DNA from: an uncultured Clostridia bacterium
GTDB lineage: Bacteria > Bacillota > Clostridia > UBA1381
NCBI GenBank assembly: GCA_947626045.1
Contig: CANQQS010000002.1
Location: 1 to 59,371, forward strand
DNA: 59,371 nucleotides
Direction of reading: 5' to 3'
Part shown: positions 24,194 to 33,193 of the stretch, piece after piece
How the letters are laid out: each line of letters begins with the position of its first letter
Position numbering within the stretch: the first letter of the stretch is position 1
Made by a program: the position numbers and the translations under genes
Notes under the pieces: model-generated
Database searches by the model: none
Told to the model about the DNA's origin: nothing
Seen by the model: only the letters and a program-made list of their open reading frames with translations

Positions 24194-25269
24194 AGGTCGG
24201 CGGTCGCGTTCGGCTTGCCTATATGGCTCACGCTTTCCTCCATGATACGTATGCGCCACGGGCAGGTAAAGAGCATATTCAGTGCGTCCTGAACGCCGAA
24301 ATTGTCGTTTACTATAATCGCCGCGCCCGTGTTTACGAGAAAGTTGAGATTTCTGTCCTCGTGACCGGGAATGGGATTTGAAATAATCATAGGTATACCC
24401 TTGCTTAAAGCCTCGGAGGTCGTGAGACCGCCGGGCTTTGTTATTATAACGTCCGACGCGTCCATCATAACGTCAACCTCATCGGTAAAGCCGTAGCAGT
24501 ATACGCGCTTCGTCCACTCCGTTTCATCGACATACTCCTTGAGCTTTTTGTTCGAGCCGCACACGCATATTACCTGAAATTCGTGCGGACTTTTGTCTAT
24601 CGCGTCGAGCATCGGCTTGATGTTGCCGTAACCCATCGACCCCATCATCACAAGCACCGTCGGGATATTTTCTATCCCAAGCATACGCCGCGCCTCGTCT
24701 TTGTCGGTCTTGCGCGTGAACTGCTCGCGCACCGGTATTCCGAACGGCAGAAGCTTCTCCTTCGCAATTCCCTTCTGCTGCATCTCCGACGACAGAAGCG
24801 CGTCGGGTATGACGTAATAGTCGAGGAACGTGCTTTCCCACAGCGGATGAACGGTGTAATCCGTCACTATGCCGATCGTCGGACACGCCGTTACTCCCGT
24901 CTCGGTAAGTATGCTCATGCACACTCCGGCGTAGCTGTGCGTGCCTATCATAAGGTCGGGGCTGTACTCGCTCACATATTTCGACAGCTTTTTCGACACG
25001 AACCGCGACAGCATGGATATAAGCGAATGGTAGTCGTAAGGCTCGTCCTTCTGCGCCAGCTTGCCGTACGCTTTTCCGTACGTTTTCGGTATATATTTCG
25101 TCATGAGCAGATAGCTGTCGTTTATATAATCGCCTATGCGGTGGCTTATGTAATCGAATATGTCAAGCATTTCACATTGGTGACCGTTTTTTTCAAAATA
25201 CTCTATTATCGCCTTCGCGGTCGAATGGTGGCCGTAGCCCGCCTTTATCGACAGCAGCAGTACTTTCAT
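24145..25269 (-). CDS. Processive diacylglycerol glucosyltransferase (MGDG-synthase-like)
   Basis: A 374-residue GT28-type glycosyltransferase of the MGDG synthase/UgtP family, which transfers sugar from a UDP-sugar to diacylglycerol to make membrane glycolipids or teichoic acid anchors. The N-terminal MKVLLLSIKAGYGHHSTAKA and the C-terminal UDP-binding ITKPGGLTTSEALSKGIPMI with PIPGHEDRN are diagnostic. It starts at ATG 25267-25269 (AAAGGAGG upstream). The promoter on the minus strand, TTGAAA-17-TATAAT (25327-25355), is back-to-back with that of the MATE gene. Confidence 0.9.
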   Translation of the reverse strand: MKVLLLSIKAGYGHHSTAKAIIEYFEKNGHQCEMLDIFDYISHRIGDYINDSYLLMTKYIPKTYGKAYGKLAQKDEPYDYHSLISMLSRFVSKKLSKYVSEYSPDLMIGTHSYAGVCMSILTETGVTACPTIGIVTDYTVHPLWESTFLDYYVIPDALLSSEMQQKGIAKEKLLPFGIPVREQFTRKTDKDEARRMLGIENIPTVLVMMGSMGYGNIKPMLDAIDKSPHEFQVICVCGSNKKLKEYVDETEWTKRVYCYGFTDEVDVMMDASDVIITKPGGLTTSEALSKGIPMIISNPIPGHEDRNLNFLVNTGAAIIVNDNFGVQDALNMLFTCPWRIRIMEESVSHIGKPNATADLYDFSVAKASAKAAAI

Positions 25270-25326
25270 TGTGTAATCCTCCTTTTGCCCGATGTTTGTC
25301 CTCTTTTTCATTTTTCGGACGTTTTT

Positions 25327-25388
25327 ATTATACCAAACCGAAAAAAATTTTTCAACCTATTGACATAAATATTATATTGGACTATAAT
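25327..25388. promoter_or_regulatory. Divergent promoters: glycosyltransferase (left) and MATE pump (right)
   Basis: Left: TTGAAA (reverse of 25350-25355), 17 bp, TATAAT (reverse of 25327-25332). Right: TTGACA 25360-25365, 17 bp, TATAAT 25383-25388. The two -35 boxes are only 4 bp apart, so the promoters may share regulation. Confidence 0.8.
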
Positions 25389-25424
25389 ATGCCGGAAATT
25401 TGCTCATGTGAAGAGGCGTAATTT

Positions 25425-26759
25425 ATGATATATGATATGACGAAGGGCAGCCCGCTGAAAATGATATTATCGTTTTCGGCGCCGATGCTTATAGGAAATA
25501 TTTTTCAGCAGATATATAATTTTGTTGACGCGGCGGTAGTCGGAAAGTTCGTCGGCGCGCAGTCGCTCGCGGCGGTCGGCGCGACGTCCACGCTTATGAC
25601 GCTCGCGATATGCTTTATGATGGGCATGACAAACGGCGCGGGTATAATAATCTCGCAGTGCTTCGGCAAGCGCGACTTCGTAAAGCTGCGCGAAACGGTC
25701 GCATCACTCGTGTACATAATAGCGGTTATGGCGGTTCTGACGTCTGCGGCGGGCGTTATTCTGGCGCGCCGTATTCTGCTGCTTTTGAACACGCCGTCCG
25801 ATGTAATAGACGAATCGGTACGCTATATTTCGATTATTTTCGCGTTCATGGTGACGACTGCGGCTTACAACGCGTCGGGCGCGGTTTTGAGAAGTCTCGG
25901 CGACAGTAAAACGCCGCTGTTCGCACTCATTATTTCGGCTATGCTGAACGTCGGAATGGATCTGCTGTTCGTCGTCGTGTTCCGCATGGGCGTGGCGGGC
26001 GCGGCATGGGCGACGGTAATAGCGCAGATGATAAGCGCGGTATTCTGTATCACGCACATAGTACGTCACAGAAAAATGCTGAACCTCGACGGTATAATAT
26101 GGAAAGCGGAGAAGGAAACTGTGTTCAAAATCTTCCGCACCGGACTGCCCGCGTCGCTCGAAAGCTGCCTTATCTCACTCGGCACAATGAGCGTGCAGCG
26201 GCTTGTAAACTCCTTCGGCTCCATGACTATGGCTGCGTACACCGCCGCGACAAGGATCGACTCTATCGCAATCATGCCGGTCGTGTCGGTGGGAATGTCG
26301 CTGTCGGTGTTCACCGGTCAGAACATGGGCGCGGACAACATTGACCGGATAAAAACGGGACTGTACCGCACGCTTGCGGCGCTTATCGGCATATGCGTCG
26401 TGATTGCCGCCCTGATAGTGACGTTCCGAGTACAGCTGCTCGGCATGTTCCTCGACGACACCGCGGCGGAGGCGGTAAAAATCGGCGGCGAGTACCTCAT
26501 AATTGTAAGCACCGCGTACCTCGTCGCTGCCGTAATGCGAAGCTATCTCAATGTCCTGCGCGGAGCGGGCGACGTGAATACCTCCGCAGTGTCGGGCATA
26601 ACGGAGCTCGGCGCAAGAATTTTGTTCGCGTACATACTCGTAAAATTTTTCGGCGCGACCGGCATATGGATAGCGACGCCGCTCGCCTGGGCAGCCGGCG
26701 CGGCAATACCCGTCGCGCGGTATTATTCCGGTAAATGGCAGGAGAAAAAACTGGTGTAA
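25425..26759 (+). CDS. MATE-family efflux transporter
   Basis: A 444-residue membrane protein with about 12 hydrophobic segments in two homologous halves, as in the MATE family (Na+- or H+-driven export of drugs or metabolites). MTKGSPLKMILSFSAPMLIG and QQIYNFVDAAVVGKFVGAQS are the typical start of the first half; FRTGLPASLESCLISLGTMS opens the second. Substrate not predictable. Confidence 0.93.
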   Translation: MIYDMTKGSPLKMILSFSAPMLIGNIFQQIYNFVDAAVVGKFVGAQSLAAVGATSTLMTLAICFMMGMTNGAGIIISQCFGKRDFVKLRETVASLVYIIAVMAVLTSAAGVILARRILLLLNTPSDVIDESVRYISIIFAFMVTTAAYNASGAVLRSLGDSKTPLFALIISAMLNVGMDLLFVVVFRMGVAGAAWATVIAQMISAVFCITHIVRHRKMLNLDGIIWKAEKETVFKIFRTGLPASLESCLISLGTMSVQRLVNSFGSMTMAAYTAATRIDSIAIMPVVSVGMSLSVFTGQNMGADNIDRIKTGLYRTLAALIGICVVIAALIVTFRVQLLGMFLDDTAAEAVKIGGEYLIIVSTAYLVAAVMRSYLNVLRGAGDVNTSAVSGITELGARILFAYILVKFFGATGIWIATPLAWAAGAAIPVARYYSGKWQEKKLV

Positions 26760-26773
26760 AAAGCCTAAAACGT

Positions 26774-26801
26774 TGACAATTCCGTAAAAAATGATATAAT
26801 G
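26774..26801 (+). promoter_or_regulatory. Promoter of the JAB-like gene pair
   Basis: TTGACA 26774-26779, 16-bp spacer, TATAAT 26796-26801. It overlaps the ATG at 26799, so translation must start further down, at GTG 26820. Confidence 0.8.
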
Positions 26802-26819
26802 AGTGTAAGGGGTGATACG

Positions 26820-27389
26820 GTGGCACTCGAAAACCAAAGATACGGACGGAATAAGTCAACGCTTGTAAACAGTGCGTATATCGAAAGCGGCGAATACAGA
26901 CGTAAATTTGACCATTTAACGCCGAACGATGAGGTGAACCGCGTATTATATTCAAAAGCAAAGGAAATGCTAAAGCATAGGAGCGGCACGCTGTACGAGG
27001 ATATGTACTGGATCGACGGCGATACGGGAAAGATTATAGCAAGCGCATTGAACGAGCAGAGCGAAAGCGCGGTTGCGTATTCCAATGCGGTTAAAAGAGC
27101 TATACGCAATAAAGACAATCTGATTGCAATACATACGCATCCGCATAGTATGCCGCCGAGTATAGCGGACTTTAATTCGTGCTGTAAAAATAATTATCGT
27201 CAAGGCATAATAGCCTGTCATGACGGCAAGGTGTTTGCATATAAATCTTATGAAGTGATTAGGGAGTCTTTATACAACCTTTATGTGGGTGATTATATCG
27301 ACGCGGGTTTATCCTCGTATAATGCACAAATTAAAGCAATAGAAGATATAATGAAAAATCATAAAATTGTTTTTTGGGAGGTTGAATAA
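26820..27389 (+). CDS. JAB/MPN-like putative metalloprotease domain protein
   Basis: A 189-residue protein starting at GTG 26820 behind AAGGGGTG. Residues ~100-125 (IAIHTHPHSMPPSIADF) match the JAMM zinc signature H-x-H-P-x(n)-P-S-x-x-D, used by deubiquitinase-like and RadC-like proteins; an upstream Glu is plausible in the GDTGKIIASALNEQSES region. The N-terminus (RRKFDHLTPNDEVNRVLY) resembles polymorphic-toxin or phage-head associated domains. It is followed 1 bp later by a small helical gene. Protease activity is inferred. Confidence 0.7.
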   Translation: MALENQRYGRNKSTLVNSAYIESGEYRRKFDHLTPNDEVNRVLYSKAKEMLKHRSGTLYEDMYWIDGDTGKIIASALNEQSESAVAYSNAVKRAIRNKDNLIAIHTHPHSMPPSIADFNSCCKNNYRQGIIACHDGKVFAYKSYEVIRESLYNLYVGDYIDAGLSSYNAQIKAIEDIMKNHKIVFWEVE

Positions 27390-27390
27390 A

Positions 27391-27549
27391 ATGGAACATG
27401 AAAAATATTTCGCATATGATAAGCTTGAAATTCCCGATTATATCATGAAAATGACAAAAGCGGAGCGGCGCGCGGAAATTGCCCGTCTTGAGGCGGAAGC
27501 CGCGGCGGAAAAGCAGCGGATTCTGGAAAGAGAGAAAAAAGCAAGCTGA
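27391..27549 (+). CDS. Small helical partner protein, unknown
   Basis: A 52-residue protein from ATG 27391, GGGAGG 9 bases upstream, 1 bp after the JAB-like stop. MEHEKYFAYDKLEIPDYIM is followed by a highly charged, probably coiled helix (KAERRAEIARLEAEAAAEKQ). Tight coupling suggests it binds or restrains the JAB-like protein. No function recognised. Confidence 0.65.
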   Translation: MEHEKYFAYDKLEIPDYIMKMTKAERRAEIARLEAEAAAEKQRILEREKKAS

Positions 27550-27558
27550 AAATCAACG

Positions 27559-27588
27559 CAAAAAAGGACGCTTTTGCGTCCTTTTTTT
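27559..27588 (+). terminator. Terminator after the JAB-like pair
   Basis: Perfect stem AAAAAAGGACGC / GCGTCCTTTTTT with a TTTT loop, ending in a T-run. Confidence 0.92.
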
Positions 27589-27607
27589 ATATAAAATTGT
27601 ACCGCAA

Positions 27608-27786
27608 CACAAAAAAGCGCACAGCCGAAACCATGCGCTAAAAAACACACGGCTCGACTAATGCGACTTAGTACAATATCCTTTTCAATATAAACACATG
27701 GTAAGCTTGAAAAGAGCCTGCATTTTTTGCAAAGCAGAACTTATCATGATATTTATATTAAAAAGGGGGATATTGTTTTAAGTCGC
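27608..27786 (-). ncRNA. Candidate structured RNA: ~125-nt near-complete hairpin
   Basis: On the minus strand, TTTACA (reverse of 27816-27821), 17 bp and TATACT (reverse of 27793-27798) predict a start at ~27786. That is exactly where an imperfect inverted repeat begins (27662-27787). The arms pair as GCGACTTA/TAAGTCGC, ACAATATCC/GGATATTGT, TTTTTAATATAAA/TTTATATTGAAAA, CATGATAAG/CTTACCATG (one mismatch) and CTGC/GCAG, with only a CCC bulge. A small hairpin AGCGCA..TGCGCT followed by TTTTT (~27608-27637) could end the RNA. No peptide is convincing. Confidence 0.6.
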
Positions 27787-27841
27787 AAAAACAGTATACC
27801 ATATAAAATACCGATTGTAAAGATAAATTTGTATGTTGCTC

Positions 27842-27870
27842 TTGATTTTACCGCGGCTTTATAGTAGAAT
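27842..27870 (+). promoter_or_regulatory. Promoter of purC
   Basis: TTGATT, 17-bp spacer, TAGAAT, about 40 bp before the start codon. No purine riboswitch is visible. Confidence 0.7.
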
Positions 27871-27912
27871 ATATATGTAGAATTATGTTTTCAAGGAAGG
27901 ATTGAAAAAACA

Positions 27913-28620
27913 ATGAAAAAACTCGAACAGCTTTACGAAGGCAAGGCAAAAAAGGTTTTCAAAACCGACGACGAAAATTTATACATAGTGGACTACAAGG
28001 ACGACGCGACGGCGTTTAACGGTCTCAAAAAGGGACAGATTGCCGGCAAGGGCGTTGTGAATAACAAGATGTCCAATTTCCTCATGCAAATTATGGAGAA
28101 GAAGGGTATTCCGACACATTTTGTCGAGGAGATTTCCGACAGAGAAACGGTCGTTAAAAAGGTTGAGATCGTTCCGCTCGAGGTTATTATAAGAAATATC
28201 GCGGCAGGTTCGTTCTCAAAGCGTTTCGGTGTAGAGGAGGGCAAAAAGCTTAACTGCACGACGCTTGAATACTGCTTAAAGGACGACGATTTGGGCGATC
28301 CGATGATTAACGACCTTCAGATTATCGCGATAGGCGCGGCGACGAAAGAGGATCTCGACACGATCGCGGATTTGACGTTTAAGGTAAACGACGTTTTGAA
28401 GGCGTATTTCGAGAGTATCAATATCGAGCTTGTTGATTTTAAGATTGAGTTCGGTAAAACACCCGACGGTCAGATTATTTTGGCGGACGAGATTTCGCCC
28501 GACACCTGCCGCCTCTGGGACGCGACAACACATGAGAAGCTCGATAAAGACCGCTTCCGCCGCGACCTCGGCAACGTCGAAGAGGCGTATGAGGAAGTAT
28601 TTAAAAGATTGGGATTGTGA
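27913..28620 (+). CDS. purC: SAICAR synthetase
   Basis: A 235-residue phosphoribosylaminoimidazole-succinocarboxamide synthase, which couples CAIR to aspartate with ATP in de novo purine synthesis. [20 protein letters not shown] is the standard start. [20 protein letters not shown] and the nucleotide-binding [27 protein letters not shown] motif are intact. Length normal. Its product is the substrate of PurB, encoded next after a repeat block. Confidence 0.97.
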   Translation: MKKLEQLYEGKAKKVFKTDDENLYIVDYKDDATAFNGLKKGQIAGKGVVNNKMSNFLMQIMEKKGIPTHFVEEISDRETVVKKVEIVPLEVIIRNIAAGSFSKRFGVEEGKKLNCTTLEYCLKDDDLGDPMINDLQIIAIGAATKEDLDTIADLTFKVNDVLKAYFESINIELVDFKIEFGKTPDGQIILADEISPDTCRLWDATTHEKLDKDRFRRDLGNVEEAYEEVFKRLGL

Positions 28621-28639
28621 TATAATTGGGATTTGGCGG

Positions 28640-28975
28640 TCTAAAACCCCTCCGACGCCTTCGGCGCCACCTCCGTTGCTACGGCGTTTGTTGCTGCGCA
28701 ACACGCCTACAACGCTAAAGCGTTGTTCACCTAATAGGGGAGGCTTGCGATATGCGGCGCACGCCGTATGGCTCCCCTACTAGGGGAGCTGTCACACGTA
28801 GTGTGACTGAGGGGTTTGTTTTATAATAATTTCAAAACCCCTCCGTCGGCTTCGCCGACACCTCCCCTAGTAGGGGAGGCTAACGGGACGTCGAGGGCGC
28901 CGTCCCCTACACCCGTAATTTTGAAATTGTACGCCGTAGGGGCTGGCGCCCCCGACAGCCCGTACTCATATAAAT
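28640..28975. repeat. Repeat block between purC and purB
   Basis: Two copies of the CCCCTCCG..CGGCTTCGCCGACACCTCCCCTA / GGGGAGCTGTCACAC..GTGTGACTGAGGGG family. The first is interrupted at ~28673-28733 by the ~55-bp unit (here in reverse orientation). They are followed by the TAGGGGACGGCG / GTAGGGGCTGGCGCC pair (28873-28965). No gene. Confidence 0.85.
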
Positions 28976-28996
28976 CCCATTTACAAGGAGAAAAAC

Positions 28997-30430
28997 ATGG
29001 CTACAAACACATACGAAAGTCCGCTCAATTCCCGTTACGCGTCGAAGGAGATGCAGTACATTTTCTCGCCGGACAAGAAATTTTCAACCTGGCGGAAATT
29101 ATGGATTGCGCTCGCGGAGAGCGAGCAGGAATTAGGGCTTGACATAACCGACAAGCAGATTGCCCAAATGAAGGAGCATATCTACGATATAAACTACGAC
29201 GTTGCGAAGGCGCGCGAAAAAGAGGTGCGCCATGACGTTATGTCGCACGTTTACGCGTACGGGGTACAGTGTCCCGACGCGAAGCCGATCATACATCTAG
29301 GTGCTACAAGCTGCTACGTCGGTGACAACACCGATATTATAATCATGACCGAGGCTATGCGGCTCGTTAAGAAAAAGCTCGTGTGCCTTATCGGCGAGCT
29401 TGCGAAATTCGCGGAGGCTAACAAGGATCTGCCGACGCTCGCGTTCACGCATTTCCAGCCCGCGCAGCCGACGACCGTCGGAAAACGCGCGACGCTGTGG
29501 CTCGAGGATCTGATGATGGATTTGGAGGACGTGGACTATCAGCTTTCGAAGGCTAAACTCTTGGGCTGCAAGGGCACAACAGGCACGCAGGCGAGCTTTA
29601 TGGAGCTGTTCGAGGGCGACCACGAGAAGTGCAAGGAGCTTGACAGAAAAATCGCCGCGAAAATGGGATACGCGGACACATTTCCCGTGAGCGGTCAGAC
29701 GTATCCGAGAAAGCTCGATTCGCAGATGCTCGGCACCTTGAGCCTTATCGCGCAGAGCGCGTATAAATTCTCGAACGATATCCGTCTTTTGCAGCACTTA
29801 AAGCAGATAGAAGAGCCGTTCGAGAAATCGCAGATAGGCTCGTCGGCGATGGCGTACAAGCGCAACCCGATGAGAAGCGAGAGAATCGGTTCGCTCGCGA
29901 GATACGTTATAGTTGACGCGTTAAATCCCGCTATAACGGCGGCTACTCAGTGGTTCGAGAGAACGCTCGACGACAGCGCCAACAAGCGCATATCTGTTCC
30001 GGAGGCGTTTCTGGCGGTTGACGCTATACTTAATCTGTACATCAACGTCGTGGACGGCTTAGTCGTTTATGACAAGGTAATATATCAGCAGTTCATGCGC
30101 GAAATACCGTTCATGGCTACAGAGAACATCATGATGGACGCCGTTAAAAAGGGCGGCGACAGACAGGACTTGCACGAGAAAATTCGTGTATACTCGATGG
30201 AGGCGGGCAAGACCGTCAAGGTCGAGGGTAAGGAAAACAACCTTGCCGAGCTTATCGCGGCGGACCCCGCGTTCGGACTGACGCTCGATGAAATCAAGGC
30301 GGTTATGAAGCCCGAAAACTACGTCGGACGCGCGCCGCAGCAGGTAGAGGATTTCCTCGCGGAATACGTGAAGCCGATGCTTGAGAAAAACAAAGATTTG
30401 CTCGGCGTGGAGGTTGAAATTACAGTTTGA
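28997..30430 (+). CDS. purB: Adenylosuccinate lyase
   Basis: A 477-residue fumarase/aspartase-superfamily enzyme that releases fumarate from SAICAR and from adenylosuccinate. It has LAFTHFQPAQPTTVGKRATLW (catalytic-His region) and the signature loop GSSAMAYKRNPMRSER, which carries the catalytic Ser. The Ala in SAMAYKRNP is the form seen in the longer, animal-like PurB subgroup. The start is ATG 28997 behind AAGGAG. Confidence 0.97.
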   Translation: MATNTYESPLNSRYASKEMQYIFSPDKKFSTWRKLWIALAESEQELGLDITDKQIAQMKEHIYDINYDVAKAREKEVRHDVMSHVYAYGVQCPDAKPIIHLGATSCYVGDNTDIIIMTEAMRLVKKKLVCLIGELAKFAEANKDLPTLAFTHFQPAQPTTVGKRATLWLEDLMMDLEDVDYQLSKAKLLGCKGTTGTQASFMELFEGDHEKCKELDRKIAAKMGYADTFPVSGQTYPRKLDSQMLGTLSLIAQSAYKFSNDIRLLQHLKQIEEPFEKSQIGSSAMAYKRNPMRSERIGSLARYVIVDALNPAITAATQWFERTLDDSANKRISVPEAFLAVDAILNLYINVVDGLVVYDKVIYQQFMREIPFMATENIMMDAVKKGGDRQDLHEKIRVYSMEAGKTVKVEGKENNLAELIAADPAFGLTLDEIKAVMKPENYVGRAPQQVEDFLAEYVKPMLEKNKDLLGVEVEITV

Positions 30431-30475
30431 TGCTGCAAAAAAACAAATCATTGCGTAATGCAGGGAGGTAAAATT

Positions 30476-31396
30476 ATGAAAGCAAAGAAACTTTTATCAC
30501 TGGTTCTTGCGTCGTCAATGACGCTCGCGGCGGCTGTTACGGCTGTAAACGCGGACGATGACATTGTGGTGCTGCTCGATTCGATGGAGCTGACGTTTGA
30601 CGACGTTCAGCCGCAGATTATCGAGGAAAGAACACTCGTACCGTTCCGCACCATTTTTGAGGCGCTCGGATACGAGGTAGACTGGACTCAGGACACGCAG
30701 ACGGTAACGGGCGTAAAGGGTGATATGACGCTTACTATGGTAATCGGCTCGAACGAAGCTACACTTAAGACTAAAGACACTTCGGTAAATATCGGCAGCG
30801 GTGAAGCGGATACCTTTTTGGAAAAGGTTGTTACTCTCGATGTTCCGCCGCAGATTGTGGACGGCAGAACGCTCGTTCCTGTGCGCGCGGTCGGCGAGAT
30901 GAGCGGATATAATGTTGACTGGAATGCAGATGAACGAAAGGTTTTGATTGTCACGCCGGTTGAGATGCTTACCGGTTCCGGTCCGGCTGTGCCGACGGCT
31001 TCGCCCAATCCGACAACACAGACAGAACCCGGTCCTGTGGTGCCGAGCGAGTCGCCGAACCCCGCAACACAGACCGCTCCCGGTCCGGCTGTATCGGAGT
31101 TCCCAATCACGTACGACGACACGAACGAGCTTCAGTCGCACAGCGTACGCTACTTTGAGCTTCTCTCGGTTGAAAAGAACGCAGAAGGCAAGTACGACAT
31201 AACATTCACGCTCAAAACCTTCTTCGAAGGCAGAGGCACCGTCGCGGCAACGTTTGACTGCCTCGACGCGAACGGCAAAGTCGTTGACACTATTACCGGC
31301 AGCTACATCGGCAGCGACTACGCGTGGACGCCGCACGAGGATAAGGCTACAATTTCGGGCGATACGGTGAAAATCGTATTCCGTTCGGACAAATAA
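30476..31396 (+). CDS. Secreted stalk (copper-amine-oxidase-N-like) domain protein
   Basis: A 306-residue protein from ATG 30476 (GGGAGG upstream), with signal peptide MKAKKLLSLVLASSMTLAAA to NA. Residues ~30-150 form a stalk domain: the VPFRTIFEALGYEVDWTQDTQTVT half and the VPVRAVGEMSGYNVDWNADERKV half are the two typical repeats. Next come a low-complexity Pro/Thr/Ser linker with tandem PGP(V/A)VP.S.SPNP..QT units (~170-215) and a C-terminal beta domain rich in T and F. It probably acts at the cell envelope. Its place between purB and purA does not imply a purine role. Confidence 0.85.
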   Translation: MKAKKLLSLVLASSMTLAAAVTAVNADDDIVVLLDSMELTFDDVQPQIIEERTLVPFRTIFEALGYEVDWTQDTQTVTGVKGDMTLTMVIGSNEATLKTKDTSVNIGSGEADTFLEKVVTLDVPPQIVDGRTLVPVRAVGEMSGYNVDWNADERKVLIVTPVEMLTGSGPAVPTASPNPTTQTEPGPVVPSESPNPATQTAPGPAVSEFPITYDDTNELQSHSVRYFELLSVEKNAEGKYDITFTLKTFFEGRGTVAATFDCLDANGKVVDTITGSYIGSDYAWTPHEDKATISGDTVKIVFRSDK

Positions 31397-31440
31397 CAAA
31401 ACAGAATTAAACGCAGAATAGCACAGGAGGAATATACAAT

Positions 31441-32718
31441 ATGGTAAAAGCAATAGTGGGCGCGAACTGGGGCGACGAGGGCAAGGGTAAGATAACCGAT
31501 ATGCTCGCCGCCGAGGCGGATATAGTAATACGCTTTCAGGGCGGTGCGAACGCGGGTCACACGATTATAAACGATTACGGAAAATTTGCGCTGCATCTTC
31601 TTCCGTCAGGCTCGTTTAACCAAAACGTCACAAATATGATAGGCAACGGCGTTGCGCTCGACATTCCCGAGCTTATAAGCGAGATCGACAGCGTGGTAAA
31701 GCGCGGCGTGCCAAAGCCGAATATAGTCGTTTCGGAAAGAGTGCAGGTGCTTTTGCCGTATCACAGGCTGTTCGACCAATACGAGGAGGAGCGTTTAAGC
31801 GACCGCCAATTCGGCTCGACAAAGTCCGGCATCGCGCCGTTCTTCTCGGATAAATTTTCCAAGATAGGCTTTCAGGTGTGGGAGCTTTTTGAGGATGACG
31901 ACAGATTAAAGGAAAAAATCAAAAATGTGCTTGAGGTAAAGAACCTCATGCTTGAACATATTTACCACAAGCCGCTTATCGACGCGGACGAGCTTTTCAC
32001 GACGCTCAAGGAATACGGCGAGATGATAAAGCCGTACGTTATCGACTCGGTGTCGTTTATGCACGAAGCGATAAAGAGCGGCAAAAACATACTTCTGGAG
32101 GGTCAGCTCGGCTCTCTTAAGGATCCCGATTTCGGCATTTACCCGATGACGACCTCGTCGTCCACCCTCGCGGGCTACGGCGCGGTCGGAGCGGGAATAC
32201 CGCCGTATGAGATCAAGGAGATAATAACGGTCGTTAAGGCGTATTCGTCGGCTGTGGGCGCTGGCGCGTTCGTTTCCGAGATATTCGGCGATGAGGCGGA
32301 AGAGCTTAGAAAGCGCGGCGGCGACGGCGGCGAGTACGGCGCGACAACCGGCAGACCGAGACGTATGGGCTGGTTTGACTGCGTCGCTTCGCGTTACGGC
32401 TGCCGCGTGCAGGGTACGACACAGGTCGCGTTTACCGTTCTTGACGTTTTGGGTTACCTCGACGAGATACCCGTGTGCGTGGGATATGAGATTGATGGTG
32501 AGGTGACGCGTGACTTCCCGACCACCGCGAAGCTCGAACGCGCAAAGCCGGTGCTTAAAACGCTGCCCGGCTGGAAAACCGATATACGCGGTATAACGAA
32601 GTACGAGGATCTGCCCGAAAACTGCCGTAATTATATCGAATTTATCGAGAAGGAGCTTGAAGTTCCAATCAAAATCGTGTCCAACGGCCCCGGAAGAAAT
32701 GAAATAATTTTGAGATAA
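31441..32718 (+). CDS. purA: Adenylosuccinate synthetase
   Basis: A 425-residue GTP-dependent enzyme joining IMP and aspartate, the first committed step to AMP; PurB completes the step. The N-terminal GANWGDEGKGKITDML is the GTP-binding/catalytic motif (catalytic Asp in GDEGKG; Asn replaces the usual Gln before Trp). GATTGRPRRMGWFD is intact. The start is ATG 31441 with AGGAGG upstream. Confidence 0.97.
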   Translation: MVKAIVGANWGDEGKGKITDMLAAEADIVIRFQGGANAGHTIINDYGKFALHLLPSGSFNQNVTNMIGNGVALDIPELISEIDSVVKRGVPKPNIVVSERVQVLLPYHRLFDQYEEERLSDRQFGSTKSGIAPFFSDKFSKIGFQVWELFEDDDRLKEKIKNVLEVKNLMLEHIYHKPLIDADELFTTLKEYGEMIKPYVIDSVSFMHEAIKSGKNILLEGQLGSLKDPDFGIYPMTTSSSTLAGYGAVGAGIPPYEIKEIITVVKAYSSAVGAGAFVSEIFGDEAEELRKRGGDGGEYGATTGRPRRMGWFDCVASRYGCRVQGTTQVAFTVLDVLGYLDEIPVCVGYEIDGEVTRDFPTTAKLERAKPVLKTLPGWKTDIRGITKYEDLPENCRNYIEFIEKELEVPIKIVSNGPGRNEIILR

Positions 32719-32744
32719 AATGAGATAAATTGTGATTTAACGAT

Positions 32745-32945
32745 GTAAACGCGGGCGACCGCAAGGGTCGCCCCTACGGCGCACAATTTATAAAATACGG
32801 GTGTTGGGGCGACCCTCGCGGTCGCCCGTCCAAGATAACCCGAATGCAATAGGGTTGTCGTAGGAACGGGCTGTCGAGGGCGCCAGCCCCTACGGCGCAC
32901 AATTTCAAATTACGGGTGTAGGGGACGGCGCCCTCGACGTCCCGA
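32745..32945. repeat. Repeat block downstream of purA
   Basis: Copies of GGGCGACC..GGTCGCCCCTAC, GTAGG..GGGCTGTCGAGGGCGCCAGCCCCTAC and CGGGTGTAGGGGACGGCGCC units. No gene. Confidence 0.8.
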
Positions 32946-32975
32946 ATTTACACCATTAAATCATAATTTACCGCC

Positions 32976-33071
32976 CTATTTCACACACACGCTGTCCTTA
33001 CCCTTCACAATTCTGAGCGTCAAAAGCATTGACGCGCCTATGCTTACGAGAATTGCACCGAACAATATCAT
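32976..33071 (-). CDS. 31-residue membrane peptide
   Basis: ATG 33069-33071 to TAG 32976-32978, with a strong ACGGAGG site 8 bases upstream. The peptide MILFGAILVSIGASMLLTLR spans a membrane once and is followed by a polar VKGKDSVCVK tail. No convergent RNA promoter is visible, so it is not part of the toxin/antisense set. Possibly a small membrane-protein subunit or regulator. Confidence 0.5.
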   Translation of the reverse strand: MILFGAILVSIGASMLLTLRIVKGKDSVCVK

Positions 33072-33193
33072 AACAAATTCCTCCGTTTCATATCTTATAC
33101 ATTGATTATACACGATTCTATGTACGATAAAACGGACTTACACGGCTTCAAATATGATATTGACGTTTCTTTGCGGTTACAGGTATTTTACAT

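Noticed and set aside
26799..26819. ATG 26799 as start of the JAB-like gene
   Set aside because: It overlaps the -10 box; GTG 26820 has a correctly placed AAGGGGTG.
27608..27786. 6S RNA
   Set aside because: Length and a long helix fit loosely, but there is no large central bubble; only a three-base bulge is seen.
27662..27787. Miniature inverted-repeat transposable element
   Set aside because: Ends look like terminal repeats (TGCGACTTA/TAAGTCGCA), but no clear target-site duplication, no second copy in the window, and a promoter fitted exactly to the arm end. Kept as an RNA candidate instead.
32976..33071. A fifth toxin/antisense locus
   Set aside because: The peptide is similar in size, but there is no convergent TTGACA promoter, no shared terminator and no leader homology.
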